A DNA stretch of 64,000 nt, from contig NC_081333.1 in the NCBI RefSeq assembly GCF_022539665.2, forward strand, positions 6,942,971-7,006,970. Reading direction: 5' to 3'. The notes below the pieces were generated by a model that ran no database searches, was not told the DNA's origin, and worked only from the letters and a program-made list of their open reading frames with translations. Numbering within the stretch: the stretch's first letter is position 1; the number at the start of each line of letters is the position of its first letter. Below are positions 53,855-62,725 of this stretch, in pieces. Both the position numbers and the translations under genes were made by a program. Source of the stretch: Daphnia carinata. Taxonomy: Eukaryota > Arthropoda > Branchiopoda > Diplostraca > Daphniidae.

Positions 53855-53924
53855 ACCCGTATGGGAACCGATCCCCAGACATTCAGCGTGCAACGCCGAT
53901 GCTCTAACATTGAGCCACTAGATA
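53855..53924 (-). pseudogene. tRNA-like pseudogene (Ala-type anticodon), palindrome spacer
   Basis: On the minus strand the D arm (GGCTC...GAGC) and the anticodon arm (TCGGC/GCTGA around loop GTTGCAC, anticodon TGC) fold well. The B box is degraded (GGATCGGTTCC), and the T and acceptor stems do not pair. It lies in the unique spacer of the palindrome. Confidence 0.5.
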
Positions 53925-54020
53925 TATCTAAATATTTTATTATCGCATATTATATGTTATTGTCTAGGATATTTATGCAGTCTTTCACAAGTATATGTTT
54001 ATCTTTCTATTTCTTTCATA

Positions 54021-54092
54021 AGGTTCATAGCTCTGTGGTAGAGCCTTCAGTTGCGACACCTGTTACCCTGGGATCAAACCTCATTAGATGTT
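54021..54092 (+). pseudogene. tRNA-like pseudogene, palindrome spacer
   Basis: It has a good A box and D arm (TAGCTCTGTGGTAGAGC), but the anticodon stem is weak and the B box is degraded (GGATCAAACCT). No acceptor stem can be drawn. Confidence 0.45.
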
Positions 54093-54207
54093 TAAATATG
54101 AAGTAGAATAAATGTAGAAGAGTATATTGCAGAATTGCATTTCCTTTTTATTCTAAGTGTAAATGCAAGTCCACAAGTAACTAGAAAAAAGCCAACTTGA
54201 CATCATA

Positions 54208-54279
54208 TGATTCATGGCTCATTGGTAGAGCATCGGCGCGGTATGCCGAACATCCAGGGTTCGATCCCTGGATAATAAT
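54208..54279 (+). pseudogene. tRNA-like sequence at inner edge of right palindrome arm
   Basis: Three arms fold perfectly: D arm GCTC/GAGC, anticodon arm TCGGC/GCCGA (loop GCGGTAT, nominal anticodon GGT) and an extended T arm ATCCAGGG/CCCTGGAT with canonical loop TTCGATC. The acceptor stem does not pair, and position 33 is C rather than T, so a working tRNA is unlikely. It sits exactly where the right arm begins. Confidence 0.55.
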
Positions 54280-54485
54280 AGAATACTAACATATAAACGA
54301 TAAACCAATGGAAACAATGCTTAATGCTTAAGGTGACAAAAACAAAAAATGCGAAGAAAAAAAAAAAGTTGATAAATGTAATGTGTGAACACGGCTAACA
54401 CAGACAATGAAAGAAACAAATTTTGGATAAAACATTTTATAAAAAAAATTTTATTGACAATTCTCTGCACATTACAATTATTTTT

Positions 54486-54860
54486 GCAACTTTAAAAAGG
54501 CATAATAGCCCTTTCAAAAGTTGCCGTCAACCCAGGCAGGGGGAGACACTGCCTTGTTGACCCACCGGGGAGATTACCCGGTGATTGGCTAAGAGAAGCC
54601 GGAAGAAGAGCTGAAGATTTGGAACATTTTTACAGGAGCGATTAACCTTTAGTTCGGATTTGTGGGTAGCCACGTCGCCCTCCGTGAACACATCATCGGA
54701 CTACGCGGACCCCCACGTCCCCTTTCCGGCCAGAGCCCTCCAAACCTCGGTATATGTTGTTTTTATATATACCGTACAGTAGGGGCATGACCCCCTACGG
54801 GCTTATTACGAGTCAAGGGGAAACGGGGCTACGGAAAGGAAGGGAGCCCAGATATGCACT
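54486..54860 (+). other. Dense array of consecutive stem-loops, right arm (candidate structured RNA or ssDNA)
   Basis: Nearly back-to-back perfect or near-perfect hairpins can be read directly. GCAACTTT (54486-54493) pairs with AAAGTTGC (54517-54524), with an inner AAAGGC/GCCCTTT stem. GTCAAC plus AGGCAG (54526-54539) pairs with CTGCCT plus GTTGAC (54549-54561). CACCGGG (54563-54569) pairs with CCCGGTG (54577-54583). GGCT/AGCC (54587-54600), GTGG/CCAC (54662-54673), GGAC/GTCC (54707-54720), CGGTATAT/ATATACCG (about 54748-54774) and GTAGGGG/CCCCTAC (about 54779-54798) follow. A looser GGGCT/AGCCC pair closes the block near 54850. A 121-codon ORF overlaps the last part but is probably a by-product. 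The sequence matches none of the common structural RNAs I checked from memory (spliceosomal RNAs, SRP, RNase P, 5S). The function is unknown. Confidence 0.5.
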
Positions 54861-55749
54861 TCAATTTTTTAAATATCAAATACCGTCTGGGGAATCCGAA
54901 TTAAGTATAGAAATGTCATGTCATCCATCGAATCAATACAATTTATTCAGTGTCTTGACCCAACCAAGAATCTTTTCAGATCCAATGTTACTATTAACCT
55001 ATGCTGAGAAAAGAAAAACAACACCATTAAGCATCTCAATTGTTGCTCATGTGACTTACATGACTTATAGATTCAACTTCTGGCAGAAGCTTGGCAAAGG
55101 CCATACAAATTGCAGATGAAAATCATTGTATAAGGCTCTTGAATGATAAAATAGCACCCCTAGAATGTTGCATTGTTGATAGTTGTGTTCCCAGTATGCT
55201 GAAAATCCTTTCCTATTGGATAAATTTTTTTTTTAGATTAGACATGGTTGGCAAAAAGCAGAAGAAATGCTTTGTCATAAATTCAAAAAATTTTCAAGAA
55301 AATTCCTTTCATACCTAAAGAGTCCATGTATGATGTTCATCGCTGCAATGCCAACGAAACGAAACATCTTTAGGGCCATTTAAGTACCCAGCTTCACCAA
55401 CACTCTGAACGTAAAGGACAAGTTGTTCTTTAGCAAGAGAAGCAAAATTATTTGAGGCTTCTAGCTGTGACAGAACTATAAAGGATTGTTGTTACACAGG
55501 ATTCATTCACACAAGATGGTACTTCTCATTAGACAATTTGCATACTCTATTACTTTACCTCATACCTTAATGGTAATGCACTTTCAGTGTTTTTCAACTG
55601 TAGGCTCACTCTTCCATCCTGTAACACTTCGAGACTTGACTTGATCTCCCACTAAAATTCTGTGAATGCAAAATAATAGCATTAAAAATACTCTTTTGAT
55701 AGACAAAAAACCGAAAAGTACCTAATTCATGTTTTATGTTGAACTCGTG

Positions 55750-56326
55750 CTATTTCTGGGTTTCCATACCACACCCATTTTCAGCCCAAATACAGTCCCA
55801 CAATTGTTCACTTCCTTCGCTGCATGGACTTATTACTAACAATTCTTTTAGTGCAGCACTAACAGAATTTAACTTTAACACACTGTCAGGTGGTGGACTG
55901 AATAACTAAACAATAAATAATTGTTTGTTAAAATTCTATACTTATTTTGAATTCTTATTTGAAAAGTTTAGGTACCTGACTGTGTTCGCCTAATGCCAAT
56001 TCATCCTCATGTTCAGTTAGGGATGAGTTAGGAAAAACCTCCTTCACTGTTTGGAAACTGTTCCGTTCCAATTTGTTCTTTTCCCCTACCTGAGCTTGTA
56101 GACTCAAAATTTGAGCTACAAAACACAAATGAATAAAAGCAAATAAATAGAATCATTACGTATTAGGCCTTACCATCCTTAGCATTGCTGTTATCTAATA
56201 TTTTGTGTTGTTCCAATAATTGGGCCTGCAGCTTCATAATTTGATCTAATAAACAATAATTAATAATTGAAAACCAATATAATAATCTTTATACTTACCA
56301 TCCTTTTGTTGTATTATCTTATCCAT
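55750..56326 (-). CDS. Unrecognised coiled-coil protein, right palindrome copy
   Basis: This is the mirror copy of the gene at 51712-52288. It has the same four exons, the same 577-base span and all splice sites intact; exon 1 is 56299-56326 and the stop codon is at 55750-55752. Comparing the coding parts by eye I see five differences. Four change the residue (a Lys to Asn in exon 2; Leu to Pro, Asn to Asp and Val to Ala in exon 4) and one is silent. That ratio does not suggest strong purifying selection since the copies separated, although the frame is open in both. The function is unknown. Confidence 0.5.
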
Positions 56327-57123
56327 TTTTAAATTGTTCCTCCAGCCACGAGTTTTTCTCCATCCACGCGTTTTTCTCCAGCCACGCTACTCAATTAACT
56401 GCTAATGGGATACAATTAACTCAAATTGCTTACATGCCTGTAATAACGAAACCGACTGGTAGATGGCTACGGGTAGAAAAAAGAGAAAAAAGTGTGATTT
56501 TTTTTTTTTTTTTATGTAAAACGGATTGCCATATTTCACTGCTCTCGCCACCTCCCGGTCAGATTTCTAGGGAATTCTCTACATACACTCACCGAATTTT
56601 TCTGTTTTATCGTGCTAGCGCTGTAGCGTACTTTGCGGTTGCCAAACGTCGTTAGGCTATTTCGCCATACCGTGGTTTCACCCCATGTGTCATTTGTACC
56701 AATTGTAGATATTGTCCATAACAAGTCTTCATGTTTACATTCTTGCCAGTGGTGCTGATACTTTTTTTTATCACAACCGCTTGTTTCAGCTGTTCCAAGT
56801 ATTGAAGCATTACTTATGCAAGTACTTAGAGAGGGCTACCCATTACAAAAGAATAGCTTATCACAGTATGTTATGAAATAAATAGATTTTTAAAGAAAGA
56901 AAACTTTTTTTTTATGGACGTATACATTATACATTCAATTTTTGCTGTTCCCAATCATGTATATTTCATTGTTAGACAGTGTTTATGGAACGATGCACTT
57001 TAATCTCACTTCATGGAGATTCTACAACTGTGTGTGCGTTAATGATATAGAATGGTATACTTGCATTATACGTATATCAAATTTGACATTTTTAGTTATA
57101 TATATTTATTTAATTTCATTTTG

Positions 57124-57194
57124 ACTCTTTAGGGGATTGAACCCTTGATTTCTTGCGTGCGACGACAATGCTCTACCATAGAGCTGTGAGTGTT
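57124..57194 (-). pseudogene. tRNA-like pseudogene
   Basis: On the minus strand it has AGCTCTATGGTAGAGC (D arm), an anticodon-like loop GTCGCAC and a good B box with T stem AGGG/CCCT around TTCAATC. The anticodon stem is only partly paired and no acceptor stem is visible. Confidence 0.5.
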
Positions 57195-57389
57195 GTAAAT
57201 TGGTTAACTATTTTTCCATGTATTTTGAAGGAAACCTATGTGCACTTGTAATACTATTGTTGTGAGTCCCAACGCAATTTGATATTTCCGTCTCGAAATG
57301 TCACCTATTAATACAATAGAGTGATTTATTTTTTTGACAAAGAAATATTGTCTACAGTGGGAACCGTAACTCAATCCTCTGACACAAAG

Positions 57390-57461
57390 GATCCAGACGT
57401 GACTCGAACTCTTGACTTTCGATTCCCGTAGTCAGACGCTCTACCTCAGAGCTATTAGTAT
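57390..57461 (-). pseudogene. tRNA-Arg(ACG)-like pseudogene
   Basis: The minus strand carries TAGCTCTGAGGTAGAGC followed by GTCTGACTACGG, which is the typical 5' anticodon arm of tRNA-Arg(ACG). The 3' side of that arm is disrupted by extra bases. The B box (AGTTCGAGTC) remains. Confidence 0.5.
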
Positions 57462-57890
57462 TACGTAATTTCTTGTAGCGTGCTAATATGCTACAACGTA
57501 ACGTAAAATAAGAAAAAGTCGGGCTGATTTTTAAACCTGACTATACATCAGATTGCCGTGCATGATAAGGTTATAATAATAGTATGTGGTATATCTTCAT
57601 GCCATGATCTATATTTACCAGGTATACCTTCCCATTAGCGTGATACATAGTGCTAGTTGTCTCTGTTAACGAAGTTGTGTCATAAGTATATCAATTCGCG
57701 CGATCAACCAATAGTAAAATAACGAAACAAGCACGAAAGAAGCCACTACACCATTTCATATATGATAAAATGCTAAAAACGTTTGGCTTATTAATGTTCA
57801 TTTTTTAGTTTTTGCGAAGTTGAAAAAAAAATACCAGAAGTGACCGGAAGTAGACAATATCTCCAGAAATACTGGGCCCACAACAAAACG

Positions 57891-58095
57891 AATATGATTT
57901 TCGTGATCCTCGTGAAATTTAAGGTGCGTCTGACCTATTTTGACCTGTTTTTGGAGAAAAGTCCATTTTGGCCAAAATCGCGATTTTTCCTGAACTATAG
58001 TTCGGGGAAATTTGCGATTTTTGACGATTTTCGGGTATTTTCTACTGACACATGGATTCGATCCCAAATTTCACGAGGATTACGAAAATGTATTT
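57891..58095. repeat. Short element with ~30 bp inverted ends
   Basis: The arms at 57891-57920 and 58066-58095 are inverted copies with about 27 of 30 bases matching (shared core CCTCGTGAAATTT). The ~145 bases between them hold small palindromes (TTTTGGCCAAAA, GAACTATAGTTC). A diverged direct repeat (CCAGAAGT...CCGGAAGT) flanks it at about 57834 and 58144. It is possibly a small MITE. Confidence 0.55.
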
Positions 58096-59371
58096 CTTTT
58101 TTCATTCAGACCAACAGATAGTGAGTTATTAAGCATTTTCAAACCAGAAGTTATACCGGAAGTTAAAATTTTTTAAATTTAAAAAATGAACTATGTTTTC
58201 CTTTACAAGGTACACAACATCTGCATAGTTTCAATCGTAAAATATAGTAAATTAACATAAAATGGCCTTTCAAAGTTCGTAAAGTTCAGTTTTCAGGTAC
58301 GACCTGCATACCACTTCAAAGCACTACCACACACATAATAACCGAAGCAAATGTTTCAAAACCATCCCCTTAATTTGATAGCCATCAGAATTAAGGTGAC
58401 AGTGGAACAGATATGGTTATTACCGAAAAAAGTAAACGGGGGATCCAATACTTGCGGAATATTGATAGTAAATAGCATATCTTGTTAGAATTTCTTGAAG
58501 GTTCAACAAAAAAAATCTTCTGTTACAGACTGGGAATATTTTGTTGCATTGAGAAATGAATGCTACCACGCTTGTAACAATGGCTTTATCCAGAATGATG
58601 GAACATGAGACCTGGTCTTCCAAAAGTACGTTAATATTACCTTGTTCTATGCCCAACAGCTTACATTTTGTGTTGGTAACGAAGCAGCGTAAAATTTGCA
58701 CATCAATAATAGGGGTGGAGGTAAAAACAACAAGCTATTCCGACGAAGTAAACTCAAATACACGCTTTCAACGTAACAACAAAGTAAACATTGAGAATCA
58801 CATGTCAAAAAATAGTTTTTATTTCAGCCGCTAGAGGCTGGTGAACTTGCAGCGCCGTCCGCTGAAAATTATGTTCGGCCAGCTTTTAAAATAAGCCCAA
58901 CAAAATAAGCCGGACTTTTCCCATTTTTTATTTTATTTTTTTCAAAACTTAGTACTTAAAAAAAACTTAGTAGTTTTTAATTTTTTTTTACAAAACAAAA
59001 TAGGTCTTTATGATAGATAAATCTTAAAAAAGAAAAGGTTGCACTGTTGTGGCAATTTACGGATCTGCGCCGGTTGGCAATGATCGGGTAAACCAACATA
59101 ATCCACTCGAAAACATATGTAACCGATGTTTAAGATAACCATACTCAATTCATGTATCAATTAGTAGCAAGATAATCACATGACTGGCCGCTGCATTGTC
59201 ATTCCTTGTCCATGGTCTGATTCATGATTACGTTCTCAGATTCTGCCTCTTTGTATTTCAGTTTTCCCCTATTTCTACCCGAAAACGTGATTACTTTCTT
59301 ATTATGACTATTTCGATTTATATCCTAGCAATTATGACTAGTCTAATCAATTCTACTAAACAAAAATATGA

Positions 59372-59410
59372 TTTATTTTAAACATAATTCCGTGTGATTT
59401 GAAGTTTATT
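59372..59410 (-). terminator. Candidate poly(A) signals of the minus-strand Gly/His-rich gene
   Basis: On the minus strand AATAAA occurs at 59410-59405 and again at 59377-59372, about 130-165 bases after the stop codon at 59537. This is a typical spacing for a short 3' UTR. Confidence 0.5.
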
Positions 59411-59536
59411 GTGCAACAGGTTGTACTGGAAAGCTACGCAAAACTCATAAGTAAATAATTTGACAGACGAAACAAGGTTTTGTTTTTTAACTGCGTCTGA
59501 TCAAACAGTAAACCCGACTGCAATAAAAATGTTTCC

Positions 59537-60663
59537 TTATTTTTTACCAACAGAGACGCTGTTTCCATCGCCGAGAGCAATATTCCCCAAGGGTATTGCG
59601 ACGGCTAATCCAATGCCAAGACCTATACCGAATCCACCTAAAATAGTTAGAAAATTGATTAGCCTGAGACAAACAGCTTCCAGGCAAAATTGCTTTAATT
59701 ACGTGGTCCAGCGTTGGCCACTCCTGTTCCTGTGCCAATCACCTGGCCGTTCTGTACAGCTCCACTACCCGCACCTCCGGCATTTGCTGATCCAGGAGCC
59801 ACTGTATCACGATGATAACGACGAGTTTGAAAAGTGATTTGGTTTAATTATAAGACAAGTTTTATCAAATTAAAATCTTAATTACGGGCACCCGATGGAA
59901 TCGGCGACTGGGGCAGCTGGCACTGGAGCAACTCCACCTTGATTGGGTATATAACCACCGTCAACCGGATCGCCATGATTATGATGGTGATGGTGGTGGT
60001 GATGATCTTCGGGATAGCCAACATAATAACCACCTCCTGGTGGCCGATAATGATCTATTAAATCGAAACTTACCGTAAATTAACAATGTTTCATTTGTAT
60101 TTGATGAAAATAGAATGCGTACCGTAGCTTAGACGGTAACCACCGCCATAAGACGGTCCTGTCTCGCACATGAAGCAAATTGTTAATGTGGGCGTATTGC
60201 ATATTAAGTAAACACTTATTCCACGTGTAATATTCCGTGTAGTATTTCGGGGATTTGGTCGTTTAGTACTGGGTAGGCTAGGTGTAGTAGCTGGGGGCAG
60301 CATATGTTGTTGTATAATACTCGGCCTTATTTGTTGCGTAGTACTCGGAAGCCTTCGGGGTGTAGTAGCTGCGCGCAGCATACGTCGTGGTGTAGTAAGG
60401 CGGCGGAGTGGCGTAGTATGCAGAAGACGACGAACCCATTCGTCCAGCCACGGCCTGTCCAGCCATCAGAGAGACAACGACCAACGGCAGCATCGCGCCG
60501 TAGTTAGCTGAAACAAGGTAATATATACACGTAAATCCCTAACCCCAATTGAATACGGCGCAAATACACACATATTACAATATTAAAATTGATATAAATC
60601 AAAATTAATTACAGGTTCAATTCCTATTATTCAATATTAAAATACAACATCAAAATTACCCAT
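59537..60663 (-). CDS. Putative secreted Gly/His-rich protein (spliced model)
   Basis: I can join six minus-strand exons in frame, every intron phase 1: 60660-60663 (ATGG), 60436-60507, 60123-60158, 59938-60054, 59703-59801 and 59537-59637 (142 residues). The first two encode a signal peptide (MANYGAMLPLVVVSLMAGQAVAG). The rest is GPSYGGGY, a His run after YPED, a Gly/Ala-rich stretch (NAGGAGSG), and a C-terminus with GFGIGLGIGLAVAIPLG ending in VSVGKK. Such low-complexity secreted proteins occur in cuticle, eggshell and secreted coatings, but the role here is unknown. The weak points are the donor ATGG|GTTCGT, the donor CAAG|GTGGAG and the acceptor at 60159. The last two exons and the His-rich exon are the best supported. 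Without the first splice, translation runs instead into the broken Tyr-rich region. Confidence 0.42.
60278..60507 (-). pseudogene. Truncated Tyr-rich paralogue (read-through form)
   Basis: If exon 2 (from 60507) is read through, with ATGG at 60663-60660 in front, it encodes 77 residues: the signal peptide, then GSSSSAYYATPPPYYTTTYAA and further YYT repeats, to a TAG at 60280-60278. The repeat pattern continues in the same frame past this stop (PTQY, a TAA, then TTKSPKYYTEYYT). The original repeat ORF was therefore longer and has gained at least two nonsense codons. It is closely related to the gene at 62726-64000. It is either a decayed paralogue or a region now spliced out as intron. Confidence 0.6.
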
Positions 60664-60775
60664 AAGTGCAAAGCTGGAAAACACGATGTGAATTACAACC
60701 AATGGAAATTGTGGTACTGCTTTTTCTGTGTCCAAGTAGTTGACTACACTAAATCACATTACGTTTATCCTCTCA

Positions 60776-60783
60776 ATTTATAC
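60776..60783 (-). promoter_or_regulatory. Candidate TATA box of the left minus-strand gene
   Basis: The minus strand reads TATAAATT about 115 bases upstream of the ATG at 60663, which allows a start site about 30 bases downstream and a 5' UTR of about 85 bases. Confidence 0.45.
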
Positions 60784-61836
60784 ACGCCCAAAGCCACCCT
60801 GTTTCGATTCACTAGCCCTGCGATTACGACACGTGCAAATGACAGGTACTGACGTAACAGCCAATATTCTTACCCCACCCTTTGGCTTAGCGTTATTGTT
60901 GCTATGACACGCGCTGAAGGGGCGTATTGTTCATGAATTAAAACTGCATCCTTATTCTTATACGCAATACAATAAAAACGTAATCAATAATTTCTCATTA
61001 AAGCATTATGCACGAGAGAAGTGTAATTGTTGTTGTAACAGAACTGAACGTTACCGTTAAACCAAGTTGAACGCTTATTCCTTTAAACCTGTGTTACAAG
61101 ATGTGTTCTCACTGAACACATCGAAAAATTCACGTTTGATACATCCAGATGCAGATTCAAAACTCATGTAATGCAGCAGAAAAACGAGAAGCGGAAGTGG
61201 ATTATATGTAGAGCTCAATCTTTAACGCGTAACCCAAAAGGTAACTAACGTTCAAAAAATCCTTTGTGGAATAGTCATGGTGACAACTGAATGGATTGTG
61301 ATTACGAACAACCATTATCAACTAGACTTGATAACTAGACCTGGGAATGTCGCATAAGGTCATTGTTTTTCAAAGCGGAAATTTAGAAAGCGTGATTATT
61401 AAAGTATTATGGCCCAATAGACGCAATGAGCTGCATGCAGGGCTACTTATACGTGTATATGAATGCCAAAAATAAATAATGACAAACCTACATTAGCTTT
61501 GACTTATTTTCCCCGCACAACTGGAATAACACCCAGCCAATGCCTAAACGCATTAGTGCCAATATTGGCCGCAAGGTGATATGAGGGATTTTTGCATGTC
61601 ATTAACGGTGCGTGATGCCACGCCCTAATTCGTGAGTATTACATAATAATTGAAAATTTTAAACAGTTGCTTAAATTTTTTGTTTTATAATTACCTTGGA
61701 TGTTATTTATCACGATTTTCTTAATACAGCTCATTTATTACATTGTACAATAGTTTCGCCGAATTTAAATGGGAGTTGTTTTATGCCGGAAAAGGCCCGC
61801 TTGTTTATCAACATGGTTTGGGGTCGTCATTCACGG

Positions 61837-61844
61837 TATATAAG
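61837..61844 (+). promoter_or_regulatory. TATA box without an obvious gene
   Basis: TATATAAG lies 38 bases before an ATG at 61882. That ATG opens 17 codons (MTGYGTLPML...) ending in TAA, with a good donor AGTCT|GTAAGC inside. It could be the first exon of a plus-strand transcript or a non-coding RNA. I found no matching downstream exon. Confidence 0.3.
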
Positions 61845-62725
61845 AGTTGGGTGAACATTTTAACGTAGCGGCACTTGAACAATGACTGGGTATGGCACCC
61901 TCCCAATGTTGGGAACTAGTACCAAGAGTCTGTAAGCAATTACAACTCGAAACGTCAAGCGTTGGTATGGAATTGGCCCCCCATTCCAATGCAAAACTGA
62001 ATAGAGATGTAAGAGCTCTCAGCTGATGTCACGATGGATTGAATCAATAGCTGTACTATACGATTCAGTCCATCCGGGCAGTTCTGGAGGATACTACGTC
62101 AGTCAAGTGCTTAGCGCAAACATTTTTGCTATTTTTTCAATAATTAAAATCAAAACTGGCAAACCGAAATTCCTATCTCTGCCAAATATTTAAGCATTTC
62201 CTTAACATAGCTAAGGGCGAATTTAGGAAATAGCCATTATCTGTGTAAATGCAAACTAGAAAAAAAACTACATTTCGTTTTGCTCTTCAATTAAATAGCG
62301 AAAGATAAGTACATTTTAAACACAACAACAACTTAACAATGCCTGCGGACTAACGCAATGAATAAATACGCCTTTGTGCTAAGCGACTGTATAAATAAAT
62401 TCATTGCAATTTTACGAAGAACCATGATATATTTTCGACAAATGTCATAATACATAATTCTGTTCAGAATTTACGATGTTGCACGAACACTAATTGAAAT
62501 TGCCTTCATCCGCTTTATGTTATAAAAACTAAAAACAAGTAGATTGAGTAACGACATAATAGCTGTATTCAATATTTTAGTTATAAACCACATTCGTATG
62601 GGGCGACTTGTTATTGGATAAATACAATGCAGGGAAATACTCATTTTGGAACGAGGGCAGCAAATAATAAAACAAGATCTAATTATTTCTAACTATTAAG
62701 CTTTACGGACAAGGTATTTTTACGA

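Larger units (their letters stand above)
51485..56545. repeat. Large imperfect palindrome (inverted repeat, ~2.27 kb arms)
   Basis: The left arm (about 51485-53765) is the reverse complement of the right arm (about 54278-56545), with a spacer of ~0.5 kb. The core (about 51691-53680 against 54370-56345) is nearly identical. The ~200 bases at the outer end are clearly more diverged, with indels. For example TATGGCAATCCGTTTTAC at 51487 matches in inverse near 56530. The inner ends also diverge over the last ~80 bases. Each arm contains the same small spliced ORF and the same stem-loop block. The duplication kept introns, so it was made at the DNA level. Confidence 0.9.
56546..59371. other. Intergenic region right of the palindrome
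   Basis: Apart from two tRNA-like pseudogenes and the inverted-repeat element at 57891-58095, I see no supportable gene. ORFs at 57798-58121 come from that repeat on both strands. ORFs at 58420-58834 overlap antisense and have no domain character. Confidence 0.4.
60664..62725. other. Intergenic between the two signal-peptide paralogues
   Basis: I see no coding gene. The first ~120 bases are the 5' flank of the left minus-strand gene and the last part is the 3' flank of the right one. A plus-strand TATA-like site with a short ATG exon and donor lies at 61837-61932. Confidence 0.4.

Noticed and set aside
54601-54625. CTGAAGA similar to the hammerhead ribozyme core
   Set aside because: The required GAAA and cleavage-site segments with flanking helices are missing.
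54754-55119. 121-codon ORF identical in both palindrome arms (also 52920-53285 on the minus strand)
   Set aside because: Its start lies inside the stem-loop array and the composition is not domain-like. Being identical in both arms is expected from the near-identical DNA and is not evidence of selection.
59886-59937. Longer version of the His-rich exon ending at TGCCC|GTAATT
   Set aside because: It leaves phase 2, which puts the next exon out of frame; the internal donor at 59938/59937 keeps phase 1 throughout.
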